Shown: positions 16,104-24,687 of the stretch, piece after piece | Layout of the letters: every line of letters starts with the position of its first letter | How positions within the stretch are numbered: the first letter of the stretch is position 1 | Source: Syntrophomonas zehnderi OL-4 | GTDB lineage: Bacteria > Bacillota > Syntrophomonadia > Syntrophomonadales > Syntrophomonadaceae | Length of the DNA stretch: 64,000 nt | NCBI RefSeq assembly: GCF_000983115.1 | Contig: NZ_CGIH01000027.1 | Span: forward strand, 62,001 to 126,000 | Direction: 5' to 3' | Position numbers and translations under genes: made by a program | The notes under the pieces: model-generated | What the model was told of the DNA's origin: nothing | Databases searched by the model: none | The model's input: only the letters and a program-made list of their open reading frames with translations

Positions 16104-17096
16104 ATGAGTGATGTTTTATCGCAATCAGAAATCGATGCTTTGCTTTCCGCGCTTAGTACCGGAACCGTTAGTGCCCACGAATTAAAAGAAGAGCAAAGCA
16201 AAAAAAAGGTAAAAATATATGATTTCCGCAGGCCTAACAAGTTTTCAAAGGATCAGATTCACACCCTGCAGGTGATCTTTGAAAACTATGCCCGGTCTCT
16301 GGGGACTTTTTTGTCCGGTCAATTAAGGGCAGCGATACAGGTGGAGGTACTTTCGGTGGAACAGGTGACGTACGAGGAATTTATCCGTTCCATACCCAGT
16401 ACTACGATTTTAAATATCTTTTCCATATATCCCCTGGAAGGTAATGCTATCATGGAAATAAACCCGAACCTGGGATTTGCTTTTTTAGACCGGATGCTGG
16501 GCGGACCTGGGAATACACTGGACAGAATTCGGGGGTTGACTGAAATTGAACAAACCGTGATGGAGAAACTGGCTCAGCGTATGCTGGACTTCATGCAGGA
16601 GCCATGGAGCAGCATAGTTGATTTAGAGCCCCTTATTGAAAGGGTAGAAACGAATCCTCAGTTTACTCAGCTGGTATCTCCCAGTGAAGTAATGATGATT
16701 GTATCATTGGAAACAAAAATGGGAGACTTGATGGGGGTTATGAATATCTGTATACCTTTTCTGGTATTGGAACCAATCATTAGTAAACTGAGTGTTCATT
16801 ATTATTATTCGACTTCGAGCAAGGCATCTACGCCGCAGAATACTGCCAAAATCCAAAAAAAGCTGGAGAACAGCTATGTACCGGTCAAGGTTATATTAGG
16901 CAAAACCGTTATAACGGTTAAAGATCTGCTAGGATTATCTGTTGGTGATGTAATTCCCCTGGAACGCAATTTTCAAGAAGATCTGGAGGTACAGATAGGC
17001 CAGCGCACCAAATTTTTGGGGCGGCCGGGACTGGATGGCAACAAAGTAGCTATTCAAATAAACCAGGTAGTAGAGGAGGGAAAAGAAGATGAATGA
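16104..17096 (+). CDS. fliM: Flagellar motor switch protein FliM
   Basis: C-ring protein that binds phosphorylated CheY and changes rotation direction. From ATG 16104 (after AGGAGGGG) the product is 330 aa; the frame is open further upstream but without a ribosome-binding site. The N-terminal CheY-P binding peptide is MSDVLSQSEIDALLSALSTG. The middle CheC-like domain contains YEEFIRSIPSTTILNIFSIYPLEGNAIMEINPNLGFAFLDRMLGGPG. The C-terminal SpoA/FliN-like domain includes VPVKVILGKTVITVKDLLGLSVGDVIPL. fliY overlaps by 8 nt. Confidence 0.97.
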   Translation: MSDVLSQSEIDALLSALSTGTVSAHELKEEQSKKKVKIYDFRRPNKFSKDQIHTLQVIFENYARSLGTFLSGQLRAAIQVEVLSVEQVTYEEFIRSIPSTTILNIFSIYPLEGNAIMEINPNLGFAFLDRMLGGPGNTLDRIRGLTEIEQTVMEKLAQRMLDFMQEPWSSIVDLEPLIERVETNPQFTQLVSPSEVMMIVSLETKMGDLMGVMNICIPFLVLEPIISKLSVHYYYSTSSKASTPQNTAKIQKKLENSYVPVKVILGKTVITVKDLLGLSVGDVIPLERNFQEDLEVQIGQRTKFLGRPGLDGNKVAIQINQVVEEGKEDE

Positions 17097-18258
17097 CGGT
17101 ATATTGTCCCAGGAGGAAATAGACGCTCTTTTAAAGACAGACAGCAACGCTACTGAAGATGAACCAATACAAACATCCACTGTAATAAGTGATTTTGAAA
17201 AGGATACTATTGGAGAAATAGGCAATATAAGCATGGGGACTGCAGCTACTACCTTATCCACGCTATTAAGAAAAAAAGTCTCCATTACGACTCCCAACGT
17301 TTCCGTTACGACTCCGCAGCAGTTTCAATCTGATTATCCGCTGCCCTATCTGGTTATTAGGGTGAAATACATGGAAGGGATTAGTGGAACTAACGTCTTG
17401 GTGGTGCGGGAAGAAGATGCCTGTGTGATTGCCGATCTGATGATGGGAGGCGATGGTACGGATGTCGATCCGAATCTGGATGATCTAAGACTCAGTGCCG
17501 TAAGTGAAGCAATGAATCAAATGATGGGTTCAGCTACCACCAGTTTATCTTCTATGTTTAACAAGCGCATTGATATCGGGCCTCCCGAGGTAAATCTGAT
17601 AGATCTGGGGGAGCAGGATTTGGAGGTAGACACCAGCTACCAGGAACTGGTGCGGATCAAGTTTAAAATGGTAATCGAAAATCTTATCGACAGTGAAATA
17701 ATGCAGGTACTCCCTATAGAATCGGTTCGCGAAATGATCGATATCTTGACCGGAACCAGTGATACCAGTGATATCGAAGATATCATGGAAACCCCGTCAA
17801 CCGCCCCGCCTGCTCCTGAACCTGAACCGACTTACGAGCAACCGTTGCCAGCTAGCAGCGCTCCTCAGTATGCTCCTCCTGCTCAGGAGAGGTTCGAACA
17901 GTATGCAGCAATGGAACCAGGGGGCAGAAAGGGTGGTCCGTTTTCAGTTCAATCGGTGCAGTTTGCGCCTTTGCAGCCGACTGTGAGCAGTAGCCTGCCC
18001 CAAAATATTGGCTTGATCCTTGATGTTCCACTGGATGTGTCCGTGGAATTGGGCAAGACCAGAAAAACTATTAAAGACGTTCTGGAACTATCCCAAGGTT
18101 CCATCATCCAGCTGGATAAGTTAGCCGGTGAACCGGTGGATTTGATGGTTAATGGCAAACTCATTGCCAAGGGCGAAGTCGTCGTAATCGATGAGAATTA
18201 CGGGATCAGGATTACCACCATATTAAGTCCTATGGACAGAATGAATAAACTACAATAA
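17089..18258 (+). CDS. fliY: Flagellar motor switch phosphatase FliY
   Basis: FliN-type switch protein fused to a CheC-like CheY-P phosphatase, as in B. subtilis; 389 aa. The N-terminal peptide MNDGILSQEEIDALLKTD can bind CheY-P. Two phosphatase motifs are visible: EIGNISMGTAATTLSTLL and EAMNQMMGSATTSLSSMF (E-x2-N pattern). A Pro/Glu/Ala-rich linker (about 225-290) leads to the C-terminal FliN domain LILDVPLDVSVELGKTRKTIKDVLELSQGSIIQLDKLAGEPVDLMVNGKLIAKGEVVVIDENYGIRIT. ATG overlaps the end of fliM. Confidence 0.97.
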   Translation: MNDGILSQEEIDALLKTDSNATEDEPIQTSTVISDFEKDTIGEIGNISMGTAATTLSTLLRKKVSITTPNVSVTTPQQFQSDYPLPYLVIRVKYMEGISGTNVLVVREEDACVIADLMMGGDGTDVDPNLDDLRLSAVSEAMNQMMGSATTSLSSMFNKRIDIGPPEVNLIDLGEQDLEVDTSYQELVRIKFKMVIENLIDSEIMQVLPIESVREMIDILTGTSDTSDIEDIMETPSTAPPAPEPEPTYEQPLPASSAPQYAPPAQERFEQYAAMEPGGRKGGPFSVQSVQFAPLQPTVSSSLPQNIGLILDVPLDVSVELGKTRKTIKDVLELSQGSIIQLDKLAGEPVDLMVNGKLIAKGEVVVIDENYGIRITTILSPMDRMNKLQ

Positions 18259-18278
18259 CAATTTTAGGAGGTTCATAG

Positions 18279-18641
18279 ATGGGTAAGAGGGTACTGATAG
18301 TTGATGATGCTGCATTTATGAGGATGATGATCAAGGATATTCTCACCAAAAATGGTTATGAAATCGCCGGTGAAGCTGAAAATGGTCAGGTCGCCGTTGA
18401 AAAATATAAGGATGTCAAACCGGATTTGGTAACTATGGATATAACGATGCCGGAAATGGATGGCATAGCTGCGGTTAAAGAAATAGTAAGCTATGATTCG
18501 GCAGCCCGGGTCATAATGTGCAGTGCCATGGGTCAGCAGGCCATGGTTATCGATGCGATCCAGGCCGGTGCCAAGGATTTTATTGTCAAGCCTTTCCAGC
18601 CTGAACGGGTACTTGAAGCAGTGAGCAAAGCGCTTAGTTAA
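18279..18641 (+). CDS. cheY: Chemotaxis response regulator CheY
   Basis: Single receiver domain of 120 aa that carries the phosphoryl signal from CheA to FliM/FliY. The acidic pair is D9-D10 (VLIVDDAAFMR), the phosphorylation site is D54 (LVTMDITMPEMDG), and the conserved Ser (VIMCSAM) and Lys (FIVKPF) close the pocket. The start is ATG after TTAGGAGG. It lies between fliY and fliO as in B. subtilis, which argues for the motor-binding CheY rather than another response regulator. Confidence 0.97.
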   Translation: MGKRVLIVDDAAFMRMMIKDILTKNGYEIAGEAENGQVAVEKYKDVKPDLVTMDITMPEMDGIAAVKEIVSYDSAARVIMCSAMGQQAMVIDAIQAGAKDFIVKPFQPERVLEAVSKALS

Positions 18642-18666
18642 GGCATTTTCCTTGGGAAGTGAATTT

Positions 18667-19302
18667 ATGAGATTAATAAATAAGAGACGCTGGTTTTTAC
18701 TGGTGTTTCTTGCCGTATTTATAGTGATTTTGGTCGGGTCTGCTGCGGCCGTAGATGTAGATAACTTTAAGGAATTTGACCAAAAAATGAGCCAGCAGCA
18801 GCCTCAAGAAATTAAGTCTTCGAATCTGTGGCTTAGCCTTTTGCAGCTATTGTTGGTATTGGGAATAATAGTTGCCGTAGCCTGGTCAATCATACGCCTT
18901 TTTGGCAGACAGGTAAATGCCAAAATGCAGGGTACCTGGATTAACGTAGTGGATGAGGTTGTTCTAGGCCAAAATCGCGGCATATTGCTCTGTGAGGTGG
19001 GCGGCAAATTATATGCCCTGGGGGTTACGGATAAAGAGATAAGTCTGCTGTTTGAAGTAGATAACCCCAAGCTATTAGAGGAAATCAGCCAGGGCAGTTA
19101 TGAATTTGCCACGGGTGAGACGAAAACCTGGCCCGACTGGTGGACGCAATTATCCTCCAGGTTTATTAATAAAAATCGCCCCTTAGCGTCTAAGAAGTTT
19201 CAAAATCAAATGCAAACCCAAAGCCAAAAGATAAGAGAAATAGCATCCCATAGTAATTACAGCAGAGAATCAGCTACAAAGCGAAGTGGTGACGATGAAT
19301 AA
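18667..19302 (+). CDS. fliO: Flagellar biosynthesis protein FliO (FliZ of Bacillus)
   Basis: Membrane protein that assists assembly of the FliP pore. From ATG 18667 (GGGAAGTGA 7 nt upstream) the product is 211 aa; a TTG at 18652 is less likely. The N-terminal signal-like helix WFLLVFLAVFIVILVGSAAAV and a second helix LWLSLLQLLLVLGIIVAVAWSIIRLFG (about 55-80) are clear. The FliO-type cytoplasmic domain follows: INVVDEVVLGQNRGILLCEVGGKLYALGVTDKEISLLFEVDN. The tail is charged and Gln/Lys-rich. It overlaps fliP by 8 nt. Confidence 0.9.
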   Translation: MRLINKRRWFLLVFLAVFIVILVGSAAAVDVDNFKEFDQKMSQQQPQEIKSSNLWLSLLQLLLVLGIIVAVAWSIIRLFGRQVNAKMQGTWINVVDEVVLGQNRGILLCEVGGKLYALGVTDKEISLLFEVDNPKLLEEISQGSYEFATGETKTWPDWWTQLSSRFINKNRPLASKKFQNQMQTQSQKIREIASHSNYSRESATKRSGDDE

Positions 19303-20071
19303 AAAATGGATTGCCTTCTGGCAATGGCTGGGACTTATTATAGGTGTTTTAGCCTTTATAGGAATTTTTACATACCCGGTATCTGCTGAGCCTTTACAGA
19401 TACCTAACATTAATTTACAAATCGGCGGTTCAGACCAACCCCAGGATATTTCCCAGACATTGCAGCTGATTATTCTGTTGACGGTATTGACACTGGCACC
19501 TGCCATACTGATACTATTGACATCCTTTACCAGGATAATAGTCGTATTATCATTTTTGAGAACTTCTCTGGGCACTCAGCAGATGCCACCTAATCAGGTT
19601 CTTATCGGCTTGGCATTATTCCTTACATTTTTCGTTATGGCTCCAACCTGGCAGGAGGTCAACCGGGAAGGTCTGCAGCCCTATATGAAAGGCGAGATTA
19701 CCCAGCAAGTAGCCTTTAAGCGCGGAATGGAACCTATGCGGACTTTTATGCTAAAGCAGACCCGCGAAAAAGACCTGGCGTTATTTGTGAAAATGTCGAA
19801 GATGGAACGCCCCCGAAATTTCAATGACATACCTAATTACGTATTGATTCCCAGCTTTGTAATCAGCGAGCTGAAAACGGCGTTTCAGATAGGTTTTATC
19901 ATATTCATCCCGTTTCTGGTCATCGATATGGTGGTGGCCAGTGCTCTGATGTCTATGGGTATGATGATGCTGCCGCCGATGATGATTTCCCTGCCGTTTA
20001 AGGTGCTGCTTTTCGTGTTGGTTGATGGCTGGAACCTGGTTATTCACTCTTTAATGATGAGCTTCGGATGA
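19295..20071 (+). CDS. fliP: Flagellar type III export protein FliP
   Basis: Core pore subunit of the export gate. From ATG 19295 the product is 258 aa; in-frame GTG codons at 19286 and 19289 are alternatives. The cleavable signal peptide is MNKKWIAFWQWLGLIIGVLAFIGIFTYPVSA. The family signature is LTSFTRIIVVLSFLRTSLGTQQMPPNQVLIGLALFLTFFVMAP, and further helices include AFQIGFIIFIPFLVIDMVVASALMSMGMMMLPP. It overlaps fliO and is followed by fliQ after 16 nt. Confidence 0.97.
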   Translation: MNKKWIAFWQWLGLIIGVLAFIGIFTYPVSAEPLQIPNINLQIGGSDQPQDISQTLQLIILLTVLTLAPAILILLTSFTRIIVVLSFLRTSLGTQQMPPNQVLIGLALFLTFFVMAPTWQEVNREGLQPYMKGEITQQVAFKRGMEPMRTFMLKQTREKDLALFVKMSKMERPRNFNDIPNYVLIPSFVISELKTAFQIGFIIFIPFLVIDMVVASALMSMGMMMLPPMMISLPFKVLLFVLVDGWNLVIHSLMMSFG

Positions 20072-20087
20072 GGAAGGGGTTAGGAAA

Positions 20088-20360
20088 GTGTTTGAAGATA
20101 TTGTCATGGGCATTGCCCACGAAGCGCTCTTTACCATGCTTTTGGTATCAGCTCCGATTCTGGGGGTAGCCTTATTGGTTGGGCTTTTAATCAGTATTTT
20201 TCAGGCTACCACGCAGTTACAGGAAATGACCCTGGTCTTTGTACCCAAGATAGTGGCGGTTTTTATTGTTATGATCCTGTTTGGGCCCTGGATGCTAAAT
20301 ATTATAACGAGTTTTACGTATAATCTCTACGCTTCCATACCCAGTCTGTTGTCGATGTAG
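20088..20360 (+). CDS. fliQ: Flagellar type III export protein FliQ
   Basis: Small export-gate subunit of 90 aa with two membrane helices: MLLVSAPILGVALLVGLLISIFQATTQLQEMTLVFVPKIVAVFIVMILFGPWML. The motif QATTQLQEMTLVFVPKI is diagnostic. The start is GTG after GGAAGGGG. Unlike in most flagellar operons, fliR does not follow directly; 362 nt intervene. Confidence 0.96.
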   Translation: MFEDIVMGIAHEALFTMLLVSAPILGVALLVGLLISIFQATTQLQEMTLVFVPKIVAVFIVMILFGPWMLNIITSFTYNLYASIPSLLSM

Positions 20361-20419
20361 TTGACGGCAGCGTATCCGAAATTAGAAAATAGGCGCGGAT
20401 AACGAGGAGGCAAGTCAGT

Positions 20420-20439
20420 CACAGATTTACACAGATTTT
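20420..20439 (+). repeat. ACACAGAT-type dispersed repeat, copy 1
   Basis: CACAGATTTACACAGATTTT: two adjacent ACAGATTT units. The same units occur at 20631, 35960, 43715, 59741 and 63549, always between genes and always on the + strand. Confidence 0.6.
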
Positions 20440-20534
20440 AAAAATATTAACCCTGATTTTAGTTTTAATTTACAATACGCTATCTGCCGCATCATCGCAT
20501 ATACTCAAAAACCCTGGTTTTATGAGCGTCAGCC

Positions 20535-20602
20535 ATAGCACAAATTACCGCAATGCTTCTTTTAGATCAATCATCGTAATACGTAAATTGCGCTATTTTT
20601 TT
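20535..20602 (+). terminator. Terminator-like hairpin in the fliQ-fliR gap
   Basis: Left arm ATAGCACAAATTAC (20535-20548), right arm GTAAATTGCGCTAT (20583-20596), 12 of 14 positions paired around a 34-nt loop and followed by a run of T. If active it would reduce transcription from fliQ into fliR unless another promoter lies in the gap. Confidence 0.4.
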
Positions 20603-20630
20603 ATAGTGGTTGTGGTCGGGAAAATTAACC

Positions 20631-20645
20631 TAGATAACACAGCTT
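20631..20645 (+). repeat. ACACAGAT-type repeat, short copy
   Basis: TAGATAACACAGCTT, an eroded piece of the same family. Together with copy 1 it brackets the hairpin in the fliQ-fliR gap in direct orientation. Confidence 0.4.
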
Positions 20646-20722
20646 TATTTATATATGTTGGTACCGGCAGGTGATTAAAAGGGTTTACGGGGGATTAACC
20701 CAGTTATAAGGATGGTAGAGTT

Positions 20723-21487
20723 GTGAATTTTGTATGGGACGGCTTTTTTATGGTTTTGGGAAGATTATCGGGTTTGTTTCTCATTGCCCCGATCTTTGCC
20801 AACCGCCAGCTGCCCGGCAGGCTTAAGATACTAATCCTGATATTGCTGGCAGCCGTCATGTCGTCCTTTGTCCCGGTCAACGTGGCGGTATCTTTAAATA
20901 ACCCGGTTATTTTCATCGCCGCCTTCGTTGCTGAGATCATCATAGGTTTTGCGATTGGGTTTGTAGCCTATGTCTTTTTCGCCGCGGTTCAGTTAGCCGG
21001 ACAGTTGATGGATACCCAGATGGGGTTTGGCATCGTAAACGTAATGGATCCATTGTCCGGGCTGCAGATACCTTTGATGGGAAACTTTAATTATCTTATG
21101 GCCCTGATGATCTACCTGGGTATGGATGGACATCATTATCTGTTGCAGGCAGTAGCCCAAAGTTACCAGGTTATCCCGGTTTTGGGAGCCAATTTTTCGC
21201 AGGGCTTTTTTGAACTCATTGTCTCCGTAACCGCCTATATGGTGGTTATTGCGGTAAAGATTGCGGCCCCCATTGTGATCGCCGTACTGATTACGGATAT
21301 CTCGATGGGTTATATATCCCGCACGGTTCCGCAAATGAATGTATTCATGGTGGGACTGCCCCTGAAGATTTTAGTGGGGCTACTGTCCTTTATAATTATA
21401 ATGCCGGTCTACATATGGTTTTTCGGCCTGCTTCTAGGGCAGAGCATGGATTATATAGATCTAGTCGTACGAACTATGGGGTTATAA
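20723..21487 (+). CDS. fliR: Flagellar type III export protein FliR
   Basis: Export-gate membrane protein of 254 aa with about six membrane helices. Recognisable are FMVLGRLSGLFLIAPIFANRQLPGRLKILILILLAAVM near the N-terminus, AVQLAGQLMDTQMGFGIVNVMDPLSGLQIPLMGNF, and the C-terminal PQMNVFMVGLPLKILVGLLSFIIIMPVYIWFF, all FliR landmarks. The start is GTG 20723, 7 nt behind AAGGATGG. flhB begins 4 nt after the stop. Confidence 0.96.
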   Translation: MNFVWDGFFMVLGRLSGLFLIAPIFANRQLPGRLKILILILLAAVMSSFVPVNVAVSLNNPVIFIAAFVAEIIIGFAIGFVAYVFFAAVQLAGQLMDTQMGFGIVNVMDPLSGLQIPLMGNFNYLMALMIYLGMDGHHYLLQAVAQSYQVIPVLGANFSQGFFELIVSVTAYMVVIAVKIAAPIVIAVLITDISMGYISRTVPQMNVFMVGLPLKILVGLLSFIIIMPVYIWFFGLLLGQSMDYIDLVVRTMGL

Positions 21488-21491
21488 ACTT

Positions 21492-22601
21492 ATGGCGGAC
21501 GTAAACAGGTATTACCTTATTAATTTACAGCTTTTTGCTGATGACGGAACCGGGGAAAAAACTGAAAAAGCCACTCCCCGCCGCCGGGAAGAGGCCCGTA
21601 AGAAAGGCCAGGTATTTAAAAGCGCCGATTTGAACTCGGCGGTTATATTGATGGCCGGTACCATAGCCATATTGGCAACTTTTCCTGCAATGGTCAGCAA
21701 TCTGGGAGATTTTACCCGGCTATATATTCTAGACCGCACCTTGGTTGATTTTGACAGCGGTTATGCCTTTTTTTTGCTGCTGGAAACCATGAAGATAATA
21801 GCTAAAATTGTGCTACCAATTCTAATGGTAACCTTTTTAGCGGCTTTAATGATCAGTTATCTGCAGGTAGGTTTTGTTATGAGCAGCGAGGCCCTGACTC
21901 CCAAACTGGAGCGGCTTAATCCTATCGAAGGTTTTAAAAGGATTTTTTCCAAGCGGGCTTTGGTGGAATTAGCCAAGTCATTAATGAAAATCGGGGTTAC
22001 AGGTTATATCGTATATACCGTTATAAAAAAAAATCTATTTATCCTGCCGCGATTTATTGATATGGAATTAACGGCCGCCATGAGTGTTTTAGGCAGTATT
22101 ATTGTCGAAGTGGCCTTTAAGATAGGCATCGTCTTTATAATTATTGGAGTATTGGACTATATATTCCAGTGGTCTGAATATGAAAAATCTATCATGATGA
22201 GCAAATACGAAGTGAAACAGGAATACAAGCAAACTGAAGGTGACCCGCTGATTAAATCCAAACAGAGACAGATTCAACGGCAGGCTTCTATGCAGCGGAT
22301 GATGGCCGAGGTACCTAAAGCCGATGTCGTCATTACCAATCCCACCCATTTTGCTGTAGCCCTGCAATACCAGGCTGATGTCATGGAAGCACCGCAGGTT
22401 ATTGCCAAAGGACAGGATTATTTGGCCTTTAAAATACGGGAAATTGCTCAAGCCCATGATGTTACTATAGTAGAAAACCCACCCCTGGCTCGAACCCTTT
22501 TTTATACGGCCGATATCGGGGATCTGGTGCCGGAGGATCTGTACCAGGCTGTTGCTGAAGTATTGGCATTCGTTTACAAACAGAAGAAAAAAGCTTTTTA
22601 A
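21492..22601 (+). CDS. flhB: Flagellar export switch protein FlhB
   Basis: Controls the change from hook to filament export; 369 aa. The N-terminus includes DDGTGEKTEKATPRRREEARKKGQVFKSADLNSA. Four membrane helices follow, then the cytoplasmic linker MSKYEVKQEYKQTEGDPLIKSKQRQIQRQ. The self-cleavage motif NPTH is at residues 283-286 within VVITNPTHFAVALQYQ. The C-terminal domain has VENPPLARTLFYTADIGDLVPEDLYQAVAEVLAFVY. All residues needed for autocleavage are present. Confidence 0.97.
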   Translation: MADVNRYYLINLQLFADDGTGEKTEKATPRRREEARKKGQVFKSADLNSAVILMAGTIAILATFPAMVSNLGDFTRLYILDRTLVDFDSGYAFFLLLETMKIIAKIVLPILMVTFLAALMISYLQVGFVMSSEALTPKLERLNPIEGFKRIFSKRALVELAKSLMKIGVTGYIVYTVIKKNLFILPRFIDMELTAAMSVLGSIIVEVAFKIGIVFIIIGVLDYIFQWSEYEKSIMMSKYEVKQEYKQTEGDPLIKSKQRQIQRQASMQRMMAEVPKADVVITNPTHFAVALQYQADVMEAPQVIAKGQDYLAFKIREIAQAHDVTIVENPPLARTLFYTADIGDLVPEDLYQAVAEVLAFVYKQKKKAF

Positions 22602-22623
22602 ACCTTGCTTGGAGGTTGTTTAA

Positions 22624-24687
22624 ATGCAGAAAAGAGCCAAGTGGCTGGAATTTATATTAAACAGGAGTGACGCGTTAATAGCGGTAATCGTAATCGTAAT
22701 CGTTATGATGATGGTTATCCCTGTCAAACCGGCTATGCTTGACGTCCTGATAACGTTTAATATCAGTTTTGCCCTAGTCATCTTGCTGGTTGCCATGTTT
22801 AATACTGATCCTCTGGATTTCTCTGTATTTCCGTCCTTGCTGCTGGTAATGACTCTGTTCAGGTTATCCCTTAACATATCTTCGACCCGGCTGATTTTGC
22901 TTAATGCCGAAGCCGGACAGGTGATAGCCTCATTTGGACAGTTCGTAATCGGAGGCAATACGGTAGTTGGCTTGGTAATATTCCTCATCCTGGTTGTAAT
23001 TCAATTTATCGTAATTACTAAAGGCGCGGAGAGGGTATCCGAGGTCGGGGCCCGCTTTACACTGGATGCAATGCCGGGCAAACAGATGGCGATTGATGCT
23101 GATTTAAATGCCGGTTTGATTGATGAGGACACAGCCCGCCTGCGCCGTCAAAAGATTCAGGATGAAGCTGATTTCTATGGGGCCATGGACGGGGCCAGCA
23201 AGTTTGTAAAAGGCGATGCTATTGCCGGGATAATAATTATCATTATAAATATTGTGGGCGGTTTGATTATCGGTATGGCCCAGAAGGGAATGGAACTGGC
23301 TCAAGCCGGCCAGATTTATACCATTTTGACGGTTGGTGACGGCTTGGTTACCCAGATCCCAGCCTTGTTAATCTCTACCGCTACCGGTATCGTTGTGACC
23401 AGGAGTGCTTCTGACGACAGCCTGGGGCGGGAAGTGTCGGAACAGTTGCTTGGCAACGTAAAACCCCTGGGTATTACCGCTATTATTCTTTTGGTTCTAG
23501 GAACAATCGGCTTGCCTAAGGCACCCATGTATGCACTGGCTGTTTTCTTCGGCATACTTTACGCTGTATTTCGTTTTACCACCATTGAAGAGGAAGAAGA
23601 TACAGTTCTGGAAGAAATGCGGGAAGCTGAAGCCATTAAAAAACCAGAAAATGTTGTAGAACTGCTGCAGGTTGAAAAAATGGAAATGGAATTAGGATAT
23701 GGCTTGATACCTCTGGTAGATGCCGACCAAGGTGGTGATCTGCTGGAACGTATCGTCATGATTCGGCGTCAATGCGCCATTGAACTGGGTTTTATTGTCC
23801 CGCCCATACGTATCCGGGACAATATGCAGCTAAAGCCCAACGCTTACGCCATTAAGATAAAAGGCATGGAATTAGCTGCGGGTGAATTAATCCTGGACAG
23901 CTACCTGGCAATCGGTCCGAATATAGACAATGATACGGAATTACCGGGTATAGATACGGTGGAACCCGCTTTTAACCTACCGGCTCGCTGGATCGAGGCT
24001 ACTGAAAAAGAAAGGGCGGAAATGAAAGGTTATACGGTGGTAGATCCGCCTTCTGTGGTAGCCACGCACCTTACAGCGGTGCTCAAGTCGCATGCCTTTG
24101 AACTCCTGGGACGCCAGGAACTACAGGGTATAATTGACTTTGTCCGGGAGCAGAATCCCGCGGTAGTCGATGAATTACTGCCGGATCTGATGAACTTGGG
24201 TGATGTCCAAAAGGTTCTCTCCAACCTGTTAAAAGAGCAGGTGTCAATCCGGGATATGGTCACGATTTTAGAGACTTTGGCTGATTATGCCAAGATAACC
24301 AAAGACACCGATGTTCTTACCGAATACGTTCGCCAGGCTTTAAAAAGGCATATCAGCCGCCAGTATGCCGGAGAAGACAGTCGTTTGTCGGTATTAACGC
24401 TTGATCCGAGCCTGGAAGAGATTTTGCGCGATTCTGTGCAGCAGTCGGAATTTGGCTCATATCTGGCCTTGGATCCGGGTACGGCGCAATCCATGATAGA
24501 TAAACTGGTCAGTCAGTATGACAACCTGACCCGCAACGGGGTCGTTCCCATCATACTCAGTGCTCCGGTTTTAAGAATTTATTTAAAACGATTGTTGGAG
24601 CGTTTTATCCCTGGGTTGGTGGTTCTTTCTTATAATGAGATAGAATCAGGAGTTGATGTTGAAGTGATAGGGATGGTTACAGCATGA
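22624..24687 (+). CDS. flhA: Flagellar export gate protein FlhA
   Basis: Largest export-gate subunit, 687 aa. The N-terminal half has about eight membrane helices and the FHIPEP-family loop ERVSEVGARFTLDAMPGKQMAIDADLNAGLIDEDTARLRRQKIQDEADFYGAMDGASKFVKGDAIAG. The C-terminal half is the cytoplasmic ring domain, with YGLIPLVDADQGGDLLERIVMIRRQCAIELGFIVPPIRIRDN. The first membrane helix is encoded partly by three copies of GTAATC (22684-22701). The last bases overlap flhF by 4 nt (ATGA). Confidence 0.97.
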   Translation: MQKRAKWLEFILNRSDALIAVIVIVIVMMMVIPVKPAMLDVLITFNISFALVILLVAMFNTDPLDFSVFPSLLLVMTLFRLSLNISSTRLILLNAEAGQVIASFGQFVIGGNTVVGLVIFLILVVIQFIVITKGAERVSEVGARFTLDAMPGKQMAIDADLNAGLIDEDTARLRRQKIQDEADFYGAMDGASKFVKGDAIAGIIIIIINIVGGLIIGMAQKGMELAQAGQIYTILTVGDGLVTQIPALLISTATGIVVTRSASDDSLGREVSEQLLGNVKPLGITAIILLVLGTIGLPKAPMYALAVFFGILYAVFRFTTIEEEEDTVLEEMREAEAIKKPENVVELLQVEKMEMELGYGLIPLVDADQGGDLLERIVMIRRQCAIELGFIVPPIRIRDNMQLKPNAYAIKIKGMELAAGELILDSYLAIGPNIDNDTELPGIDTVEPAFNLPARWIEATEKERAEMKGYTVVDPPSVVATHLTAVLKSHAFELLGRQELQGIIDFVREQNPAVVDELLPDLMNLGDVQKVLSNLLKEQVSIRDMVTILETLADYAKITKDTDVLTEYVRQALKRHISRQYAGEDSRLSVLTLDPSLEEILRDSVQQSEFGSYLALDPGTAQSMIDKLVSQYDNLTRNGVVPIILSAPVLRIYLKRLLERFIPGLVVLSYNEIESGVDVEVIGMVTA

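Larger units (their letters stand above)
20361..20722 (+). other. 362-nt non-coding insertion between fliQ and fliR
   Basis: No credible gene is present. The stretch holds two ACACAGAT-type repeat pieces (20420-20439 and 20631-20645). Between them is a terminator-like imperfect hairpin (20535-20596). fliQ and fliR are normally adjacent and co-translated, so this looks like an inserted or expanded element. Confidence 0.5.
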
